The notes under the pieces: generated by a model
What the model was told of the DNA's origin: nothing
Databases searched by the model: none
What the model saw: the letters and a program-made list of their open reading frames with translations, nothing else
Shown here: in pieces, positions 58,643 through 64,000 of the stretch
How the letters are laid out: every line of letters begins with the position of its first letter
Numbering within the stretch: the stretch's first letter is position 1
Translations under genes and position numbers: made by a program
From: Marmoricola sp. URHB0036
GTDB lineage: Bacteria; Actinomycetota; Actinomycetes; Propionibacteriales; Nocardioidaceae
NCBI RefSeq assembly: GCF_000426045.1
Contig: NZ_AUEP01000003.1
Span: forward strand, 186,001-250,000
Direction: 5' to 3'
Length of the DNA stretch: 64,000 nucleotides

Positions 58643-59595
58643 TGGCGTCCCCGGCGGTGGAGATCGAGGTCGACGACAAGGTCGTGCGCGTGTCCAACCC
58701 CGACCGGGTCTACTTCCCGGCGCGCGGCGAGACCAAGCTCGACCTGGTCGAGTACTACCTCTCCGTCGGCGACGGCATCGTCAACGCGCTGCGCGAGCGG
58801 CCGTGCATGCTGCACCGGTTCCCGACCGGCGTGACGGGGGAGAAGGTGCACCAGAAGCGGCTGCCGAAGGGGGCGCCGCCGTGGATGGAGACGGTGCAGG
58901 TGTTCTTCCCGCGCTGGAGCCGGACGGCCGACGAGCTGTGCGTGACCGAGCTGGCGCAGGTGATCTGGGCGGTGCAGATGAGCACGGTCGAGTTCCACCC
59001 GTGGAACAGCCGTCGCGCCGACACCGAGAAGCCTGACGAGTGGCGCATCGACCTCGACCCCGGGCCGCTGTGCACCTGGGAGACGGTCCAGCGGGTGGCG
59101 CACCTCGCCCACGAGGTGCTCGACGACCTCGGTGCGACCGGGTTCCCCAAGACCAGCGGCGGCAAGGGCATGCACATCTACGTGCGGATCCGGCCCGACC
59201 ACGGCTTCAAGGAAGTACGCCGGGCCGCGCTCGCCTTCGCCCGCGAGGTGGAGCGTCGCTCCGAGGAGGTGACCACGACGTGGTGGCGCAAGGACCGCGA
59301 CCCGCACGACCTCTTCGTCGACTACAACCAGAACGCCCGCGACCACACCATCGCCGCCGCCTACTCGGTCCGCGGGAACCCCATCGGGACGGTCAGTGCG
59401 CCGATCCACTGGGAGGACGTCGACGACTGCGAGCCCGACGACTTCACCATCGCGACCATGCCGGCCCGCTACGCCGAGCTCGGCGACCTGCACGCCGGCA
59501 TCGACGACGCGGTCTTCGACATCTCCACCCTGCTGGAGTGGGCCGAGCGCGACGAGGAGCAGGGCGCGGAGCCGCCGGTCGAGCCGGAGGAGTGA
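58642..59595 (+). CDS. stand-alone LigD polymerase (primase-like) domain protein
   Basis: The ATG at 58642 gives 317 residues matching the polymerase domain of bacterial NHEJ ligase D: 'VRVSNPDRVYFPARGETKLDLVEYYLSVGDGIVNALRERPCMLHRFPTGVTGEKVHQKRLPKGAPPW', 'EFHPWNSRRADTEKPDEWRIDLDPGP' with the metal Asp137 and Asp139, 'GATGFPKTSGGKGMHIYVRI' and 'DYNQNARDHTIAAAYSVRGNPIGTVSAPI'. No ligase or nuclease domain is fused. Such PolDom proteins add ribonucleotides to DNA ends with Ku. No ku gene is in this window. Confidence 0.9.
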   Translation: MASPAVEIEVDDKVVRVSNPDRVYFPARGETKLDLVEYYLSVGDGIVNALRERPCMLHRFPTGVTGEKVHQKRLPKGAPPWMETVQVFFPRWSRTADELCVTELAQVIWAVQMSTVEFHPWNSRRADTEKPDEWRIDLDPGPLCTWETVQRVAHLAHEVLDDLGATGFPKTSGGKGMHIYVRIRPDHGFKEVRRAALAFAREVERRSEEVTTTWWRKDRDPHDLFVDYNQNARDHTIAAAYSVRGNPIGTVSAPIHWEDVDDCEPDDFTIATMPARYAELGDLHAGIDDAVFDISTLLEWAERDEEQGAEPPVEPEE

Positions 59596-59604
59596 CTCCC
59601 GGAA

Positions 59605-59644
59605 CAGAACAGGTTCCATTTTACAAGACGGGCCGTTGTGTAAA
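59605..59644. promoter_or_regulatory. KstR-like site and TTTACA/TGTAAA inverted repeat
   Basis: CAGAACAGGTTCCA (59605-59618) fits the KstR core nnAACnnGTTnn, within the inverted repeat GGAAC...GTTCC (59601-59617). TTTACA (59620-59625) and TGTAAA (59639-59644) form a second, 13-base-spaced inverted repeat, as for TetR-type dimers. Both precede the aldehyde dehydrogenase gene. Confidence 0.5.
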
Positions 59645-59664
59645 GTCAACGGCCGGTCTAGGCT
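59636..59664 (+). promoter_or_regulatory. promoter of the aldehyde dehydrogenase-choD operon
   Basis: TTGTGT (59636-59641) and TAGGCT (59659-59664) are 17 bases apart; the ATG is 6 bases after the -10, so the message would be leaderless. The -35 overlaps the inverted repeat at 59620-59644. Confidence 0.55.
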
Positions 59665-59670
59665 CCGCGC

Positions 59671-61296
59671 ATGAGCGTGCAGCCTGACCCGTCCTCGTCC
59701 TCGTCCGGCCAGCAGGCGGGTCCGGCCGACCCCGAGCACGACCCCACGGCGTCGTACGCCCTCGATCCGGCGTACGTACGGTCCCTGACCGCGCGGGTCG
59801 TCTCCACCACCGGCGAGTCGGTGCCGACGTACACCCCCATCACCGGGCAGCCGCTGGCGATGATCCCGCAGTCGAGCGCCGCGGACGTCAAGGAGGCCTT
59901 CGCCCGCGCCCGCCGTGCGCAGCAGGCGTGGTCCCGGACCAGCCTCGCTCACCGCTCCCAGCTGCTGCTGCGGCTGCACGACCTCGTGCTGGACCGCCAG
60001 GCCGAGATCATGGACCTCATCTGCTGGGAGTCCGGCAAGGCCCGCAAGCACGCCTACGACGAGCCGCTGCACGTCGCGCTGACCGCCCGCTACTACGCGC
60101 GCACCGCCCACCAGCACCTCGACACCCAGCGCCGGGTCGGCGTGGTGCCGGGACTGACCCGGGTCGAGGTCAACCAGGTGCCCAAGGGCGTCGTCGGGAT
60201 CATCGCGCCCTGGAACTACCCCTTCGACCTCGCCCTCATCGACGGCCTGCCCGCCCTCCTCGCCGGCAACGCGGTCGTCACCAAGCCCGACGCGCAGACG
60301 ATGCTGTCCGGACTGCTGGCGGCCGAGCTGCTCGAGGCAGCTGGCTTCCCGGAGGGCCTCTGGAACGTCGTCGCCGGTCCCGGTCGTGAGCTCGGCGGCC
60401 CGATCATCGAGCGCTCCGATTACCTCTGCTTCACCGGCTCGACCGCGACCGGCAAGCTGATCGCGGCGCAGTGCGCCGACCGGCTGATCGGCTGCTCGCT
60501 CGAGCTCGGCGGCAAGAACCCGATCCTGGTCCTGCGTGACGCCGACCTCGACCGTGCGGCCGAGGGAGCCGTGCGGGCCAGCTTCTCCAGCGCCGGTCAG
60601 CTGTGCGTCTCGATGGAGCGGATGTTCGTGGCCGACCAGGTCTACGACCGGTTCAAGGCCAAGTTCGTCGAGCAGACCAAGGCGATGGCGCTGCGGCCGG
60701 GCATCGAGTGGGGCTCCGACATGGGCTCGCTGATCAGTCAGAGCCAGCTCGACACCGTGACGGCCCACGTCGACGACGCGGTCGCCAAGGGCGCCACCGT
60801 GCTCGCCGGCGGCAAGGCCCGCCCCGACCTCGGGCCCTACTTCTACGAGCCGACCATCCTCGAGGGCGTCACCCCCGACATGACCTGCTTCGGCAACGAG
60901 ACCTTCGGACCGGTCATCTCCCTCTACCGCTTCCACGACGAGGCCGATGCCGTGTCGCGCGCCAACGCGGGGGAGTACGGCCTGAACGCCTCGATCTACA
61001 GCAAGGACACCAAACGGGCTCGCTTGCTCGCGCGACAGATCAAGTGCGGCACGGTGAACATCAACGAGGCGTTCGGGGCCACCTTCGCCAGCCTCGACTC
61101 CCCGATGGGTGGCATGCGCGAGTCCGGCATGGGCCGACGGCAGGGCGCGGAAGGCATCCACCGTTACACCGAGTCGCAGGCGGTGGCGGTGCAGAAGCTG
61201 ATCCGGTTCTCGCCGATGTTCGGCATGAGCGACGAGACCTTCGCCAAGGTGATGACCGCTCAGACGCGCCTGATGACCAAGCTGGGACGCGTCTGA
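59671..61296 (+). CDS. aldehyde dehydrogenase, succinate-semialdehyde dehydrogenase type (GabD2-like)
   Basis: The 541-residue protein has a 45-residue Ser/Pro-rich N-terminal extension and then the ALDH fold: 'PKGVVGIIAPWNYPFDLALIDGLPALLAGNAVVTKPD' (NAD-binding), 'DYLCFTGSTATGKLIAAQCADRLIGCSLELGGKNPILVL' with general-base Glu278, 'SSAGQLCVSMERMFV' with catalytic Cys312, 'CFGNETFGPVISLYRF' and 'SPMGGMRESGMGRRQG'. M. tuberculosis GabD2 (Rv1731) has the same shape. It oxidises succinate semialdehyde or a related aldehyde with NAD(P). TGATG overlap couples it to choD. Confidence 0.88.
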   Translation: MSVQPDPSSSSSGQQAGPADPEHDPTASYALDPAYVRSLTARVVSTTGESVPTYTPITGQPLAMIPQSSAADVKEAFARARRAQQAWSRTSLAHRSQLLLRLHDLVLDRQAEIMDLICWESGKARKHAYDEPLHVALTARYYARTAHQHLDTQRRVGVVPGLTRVEVNQVPKGVVGIIAPWNYPFDLALIDGLPALLAGNAVVTKPDAQTMLSGLLAAELLEAAGFPEGLWNVVAGPGRELGGPIIERSDYLCFTGSTATGKLIAAQCADRLIGCSLELGGKNPILVLRDADLDRAAEGAVRASFSSAGQLCVSMERMFVADQVYDRFKAKFVEQTKAMALRPGIEWGSDMGSLISQSQLDTVTAHVDDAVAKGATVLAGGKARPDLGPYFYEPTILEGVTPDMTCFGNETFGPVISLYRFHDEADAVSRANAGEYGLNASIYSKDTKRARLLARQIKCGTVNINEAFGATFASLDSPMGGMRESGMGRRQGAEGIHRYTESQAVAVQKLIRFSPMFGMSDETFAKVMTAQTRLMTKLGRV

Positions 61297-63017
61297 TGAC
61301 GGGGTCGGAGCTCGACTACGACGTCCTGGTCGTCGGATCCGGGTTCGGCGGCTCGGTCACAGCACTGCGCCTGACCGAGAAGGGCTACAAGGTCGGCGTA
61401 CTCGAGGCCGGCGCGCGGTTCGACGACGAGGACTTCGCGAAGACCTCCTTCGACGTGAAGCGCTTCCTCTTCCGGCCCGAGCTCGGGATGTACGGCATCC
61501 AGCGCATCGACGCCGTGCGCGACTCGCTGATCCTGGCCGGGGCGGGAGTCGGAGGTGGCTCGCTGGTCTACGCGAACACGCTCTACGAACCCCTGGAGGC
61601 GTTCTACAAGGACGCCCAGTGGCGCGACATCACCGACTGGAAGACCGAGCTGGCGCCGTACTACGACCAGGCGAAGCGGATGCTCGGCGTCGTCGAGAAC
61701 CCGTTGCGCACCCCGTCGGACGACGTGATGGAGAAGGTCGCCAACGACCTCGGTGTCGGTGACACCTTCCACCCCACGCCCGTCGGCGTCTTCTTCGGCG
61801 GCCCCGAGTCGGCCAAGGGCGACCACGTCGCCGACCCGTTCTTCGGCGGGGTCGGCCCCGACCGCAACACCTGCATCGCCTGCGGCGACTGCATGACCGG
61901 GTGCAAGTACAACGCCAAGAACACCCTGGTGAAGAACTACCTCTACCTCGCCGAGCAGCGCGGCGCCAAGGTGATGCCACTCTCGACGGTGACGCGGGTG
62001 CGTCCCCGCGACGGTGGTGGCTACGACGTCACGATCAAGTTCACCAAGGCCCGCCGCAGCACCGCCCGCTCGACGAAGACGATCACGGCTGAGCAGGTGG
62101 TGTTCGCGGCCGCTGCGATCGGCACCCAGAAGCTGCTCCACCGGATGAAGGCCGAGGGTCATCTGCCCGGCCTGTCCGACCGCCTCGGCTACCTCTCCCG
62201 CACCAACTCCGAGTCGATCAGCGGCGCCATCGCCCCGGACCGGTCGATCGACTACAGCTACGGCATTGCGATCACCTCCTCCTTCCACCCCGACGCCGAC
62301 ACCCACGTCGAGCCGGTGCGCTACGGCAAGGGCAGCAACGTGATGGCGCTGCTCCAGACCGTGCTCACCGACGGCGACGGCCCCGAGCCGCGGTGGCAGA
62401 CCTGGCTGAAGGAGATGTGGCGCGAGCGAAAGAACGTCGCCGACCTCTACGACCTCAAGCACTGGTCGGAGCGCACCGTCGTCGCGCTGGTGATGCAGAC
62501 CCTCGACAACTCCATCACGACGTACCCCAAGCGCATCCCGGGCACGAAGAAGTGGCGTCTCACGTCCAGGCAGGGCCACGGCCAGCCGAACCCGACGTGG
62601 ATCCCGGTCGCCAACAAGGTGGTCCGCAAGATGGCCACGATCATGGGCGGTACGGCGGGCGCGTCGATCGGCGAGCCGTTCAACATGCCGATGACCGCGC
62701 ACTTCATCGGCGGCTGCGCGATCGGCACCTCTCCGGCCGACGGTGTGGTCGACCCCTACCAGCGCGTCTACGGGCACCCCGGCCTGCACGTCGCGGACGG
62801 CTCGGCGATCTCGGCCAACCTCGGCGTGAACCCGTCCCTGACCATCACCGCCCAGGCCGAGCGCGCGATGGCCCTGTGGCCCAACAAGGGCGAGCCCGAC
62901 CCCAGGCCGCCCGTCGGGTCGGCGTACCAGCCCGTGCCGCCGGTCCCCCCGAACCACCCGGTGGTCCCCGAGTCCGCTCCCGGCGCGCTGCGGCTTCCGA
63001 TCGTCAGCGTCAGCTAG
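61296..63017 (+). CDS. choD: GMC-family oxidoreductase, ChoD-like
   Basis: The 573-residue product closely follows M. tuberculosis ChoD (Rv3409c): 'YDVLVVGSGFGGSVTALRLTEKGYKVGVLEAGARF' with the FAD Rossmann G-x-G-x-x-G at 14-19, 'LILAGAGVGGGSLVYANTLYEP', 'NTCIACGDCMTGCKYNAKNTLVKNYL' with four Cys (193, 196, 199, 203) in a ferredoxin-like pattern, 'LGYLSRTNSESISGAI' and the C-terminal 'MTAHFIGGCAIGTSPADGVVDPYQRVYGHPGLHVADGSAISANLGVNPSLTI'. ChoD is annotated as cholesterol oxidase, but its true substrate is disputed. No signal peptide is present. Rv3409c lies by guaB3; here guaA follows. Confidence 0.9.
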   Translation: MTGSELDYDVLVVGSGFGGSVTALRLTEKGYKVGVLEAGARFDDEDFAKTSFDVKRFLFRPELGMYGIQRIDAVRDSLILAGAGVGGGSLVYANTLYEPLEAFYKDAQWRDITDWKTELAPYYDQAKRMLGVVENPLRTPSDDVMEKVANDLGVGDTFHPTPVGVFFGGPESAKGDHVADPFFGGVGPDRNTCIACGDCMTGCKYNAKNTLVKNYLYLAEQRGAKVMPLSTVTRVRPRDGGGYDVTIKFTKARRSTARSTKTITAEQVVFAAAAIGTQKLLHRMKAEGHLPGLSDRLGYLSRTNSESISGAIAPDRSIDYSYGIAITSSFHPDADTHVEPVRYGKGSNVMALLQTVLTDGDGPEPRWQTWLKEMWRERKNVADLYDLKHWSERTVVALVMQTLDNSITTYPKRIPGTKKWRLTSRQGHGQPNPTWIPVANKVVRKMATIMGGTAGASIGEPFNMPMTAHFIGGCAIGTSPADGVVDPYQRVYGHPGLHVADGSAISANLGVNPSLTITAQAERAMALWPNKGEPDPRPPVGSAYQPVPPVPPNHPVVPESAPGALRLPIVSVS

Positions 63018-63025
63018 GGGCGGCG

Positions 63026-63119
63026 GTTTCCCCGGGCGCCCGGGGAAACTGGACCCGGAAGGGGAAAGCAACGCCCCTCCGCCTCCAGAATTGCCCGCCC
63101 GGCCGCCTGAATTGTCGGT
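63026..63119 (+). repeat. palindrome-headed repeat unit 1
   Basis: A 94-bp unit: perfect 24-bp palindrome at 63026-63049 (half GTTTCCCCGGGC), a weak hairpin, then TCCAGAATTGCCCGCC and TGAATTGTCGGT. It aligns end to end with the next unit. Confidence 0.75.
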
Positions 63120-63135
63120 GTGGAGCTGGGGCCGG

Positions 63136-63230
63136 GTTTCCCCGGACGTCCGGGGAAACTGTGGGCTGGCAGGCAATGCTCTGCCCGCCAGCCCTGGGAA
63201 CTGCCTGCCATCCCCACCCGATTTGTCGGT
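63136..63230 (+). repeat. palindrome-headed repeat unit 2
   Basis: A 95-bp unit: perfect 24-bp palindrome at 63136-63159 (half GTTTCCCCGGAC), an 8-bp hairpin (GGGCTGGC 63163-63170, GCCAGCCC 63187-63194), a 9-base inverse match (TGGCAGGCA/TGCCTGCCA), then CTGGGAACTGCCTGCC and CGATTTGTCGGT, parallel to unit 1. Confidence 0.75.
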
Positions 63231-63261
63231 ACGACGCCCGGCCGGCGATGTCCCGGACGCA

Positions 63262-63300
63262 CGACGACCCCCGGTCCACCACCAGAGCCGGGGGTCGTCG
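63262..63300 (+). terminator. 13-bp hairpin terminator after choD
   Basis: CGACGACCCCCGG (63262-63274) pairs perfectly with CCGGGGGTCGTCG (63288-63300) with a 13-base loop, 245 bases after the choD stop. It is probably a terminator without a U-tract. Confidence 0.6.
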
Positions 63301-63322
63301 CCTGTTCGCTCCTGTGAACGAG

Positions 63323-63361
63323 CCAGGGCCCGGCCGGGGAGGGAGGGAGGCCGGGCCCTGG
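63323..63361 (+). promoter_or_regulatory. 13-bp hairpin with G-rich loop before guaA
   Basis: CCAGGGCCCGGCC (63323-63335) pairs with GGCCGGGCCCTGG (63349-63361); the loop is GGGGAGGGAGGGA, which with flanking G runs could form a G-quadruplex. It may be a second terminator or part of a guaA leader. Confidence 0.5.
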
Positions 63362-63387
63362 GGAGTTCGCTGAGGCGAACCGGTTCG

Positions 63388-63423
63388 AGATCCGGCCTGG
63401 GAGGGAGCACTAGCACCGGATCT
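63388..63423 (+). promoter_or_regulatory. 8-bp inverted repeat upstream of guaA
   Basis: AGATCCGG (63388-63395) and CCGGATCT (63416-63423) with a 20-base spacer containing GGGAGGGAG; possible leader hairpin or operator. Confidence 0.35.
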
Positions 63424-63533
63424 GACCGACCAACGACGGGTCCCGGGGCGGGTTATGGCGACCTGGAGAAAATCTCACGGAAAGTTTCTGGCAGACTCGG
63501 GGCACATTCGAAGCCCCGCTGAAAGGGCCCAAC

Positions 63534-64000
63534 TTGACCGACCACGACCTCGTCCTCGTCGTCGACTTCGGAGCCCAGTACGCCCAGCTGATCGCCCGTC
63601 GCGTGCGCGAGGCCAAGGTGTACTCCGAGATCGTCCCGCACTCGATGCCGGTCGAGGAGATGCTGGCCCGCAAGCCGGCAGCGATCGTGCTCTCGGGCGG
63701 TCCTTCGTCGGTCTACTCCCCGGGCGCCCCGGCGGTCGACGGCTCGTTGTTCGAGGCCGGCGTACCCGTCTTCGGCATGTGCTACGGCTTCCAGGCGATG
63801 GCCCTGAAGATGGGCGGCGAGGTGGCGCGCACGGGCATCTCCGAGTTCGGCCGTACGCCGGTGCGGGTGACCAACCCCGGCACCCTCCTCGCCGACATCC
63901 CGGGCGAGCACCGGGTCTGGATGTCGCACGGCGACTCGGTCCAGCAGGCTCCGGATGGCTTCGAGGTCCTCGCCTCCACCGTGGCCACCCCGGTCGCCGC
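63534..64000 (+). CDS. guaA: GMP synthase (glutamine-hydrolysing), N-terminal part
   Basis: TTG at 63534, 6 bases after GAAAGGG, starts '[43 protein letters not shown]'. '[17 protein letters not shown]' and '[23 protein letters not shown]' contain the glutamine amidotransferase nucleophile Cys in the G-M-C-Y-G-F elbow (usually G-x-C-Y-G-x-Q), and '[10 protein letters not shown]' follows. Only 155 residues are present; the ATP-pyrophosphatase half is beyond the window. GuaA converts XMP to GMP. The coding frame is intact up to base 64000. Confidence 0.96.
   Translation, partial: MTDHDLVLVVDFGAQYAQLIARRVREAKVYSEIVPHSMPVEEMLARKPAAIVLSGGPSSVYSPGAPAVDGSLFEAGVPVFGMCYGFQAMALKMGGEVARTGISEFGRTPVRVTNPGTLLADIPGEHRVWMSHGDSVQQAPDGFEVLASTVATPVA

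Larger units (their letters stand above)
63018..63533. other. 516-bp gene-free stretch between choD and guaA
   Basis: No coding frame is supported. In order it holds two tandem palindrome-headed repeat units (63026-63230), a 13-bp hairpin (63262-63300), a second 13-bp hairpin with a G-rich loop (63323-63361), a 6-bp hairpin (63365-63380), an 8-bp inverted repeat (63388-63423) and about 110 bases with the guaA ribosome-binding site. Confidence 0.6.

Overview
The window is high-GC actinobacterial chromosome, and the best guess is Nocardioides or a close relative in Nocardioidaceae. The basis is the very high GC, frequent GTG/TTG starts, leaderless-looking promoters, a SepX/GlpR-type divisome protein, an RpfB-type resuscitation factor, and a backbone whose gene order follows Mycobacterium tuberculosis Rv0985c to Rv1018c (mscL, Ruc/FmdB-like, formyl-THF cyclo-ligase, uridylyltransferase, moeA, rimJ-like, sepX; pmt, rsmI, tatD, rpfB, rsmA, ispE; glmU, prs, rplY, pth). 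No IS element, prophage, rRNA, CRISPR array or clearly broken gene was seen. The genus call is inference.

Region 1 (1-14.8 kb): end of an epimerase gene, mscL, a SAF-domain protein, a zinc-ribbon protein, a membrane-anchored penicillin acylase family enzyme, one-carbon and UDP-glucose enzymes, a molybdenum cofactor run (moeA-moaC-mog), a RimJ-like acetyltransferase, sepX, tRNA-Ala, a DUF3105 protein and an FMN-dependent hydroxyacid oxidase. Region 2 (14.9-22 kb): a tail-anchored unknown, an 1100-residue SARP-type regulator with ATPase and TPR regions, a hemerythrin-MMPL transporter pair and a 57-residue membrane protein. Region 3 (22-40 kb): protein O-mannosylation, rRNA methylation, DNase, cell-wall resuscitation factor, isoprenoid and ribosome-associated genes, a MarR-tam divergent pair, a 1022-residue membrane hydrolase, a thioesterase, tRNA-Gln, glmU, prs, rplY and pth.

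Region 4 (40.2-57 kb) breaks the conserved order and reads as a surface-polysaccharide locus. It holds two paralogous secreted GH26-like enzymes, a WecG/TagA/CpsF glycosyltransferase, a secreted PKD-repeat protein, a protein fusing an O-antigen-polymerase-like half to a Wzz-like half, a family-2 glycosyltransferase, an aminoglycoside-phosphotransferase-fold kinase, a PAPS-type sulfotransferase, a CDP-glycerol glycerophosphotransferase-like enzyme, a Wzx-type flippase and a Wzc-like co-polymerase whose ATPase motifs have decayed. A CysQ-type PAP phosphatase follows directly. Together they suggest export of a polymer that may carry sulfate and/or glycerol-phosphate.

Region 5 (58-64 kb): HAD phosphatase, stand-alone LigD-type polymerase, an aldehyde dehydrogenase-ChoD-like operon behind a KstR-like site, then a 516-bp gap with two tandem copies of a palindrome-headed repeat, several strong hairpins and a G-rich loop before guaA, which is cut by the window end. 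The most unusual signals are this palindrome family, two long perfect hairpins lying inside the 5' coding parts of rsmA and the kinase gene, the overlapping divergent leaderless promoters, and the polysaccharide locus.
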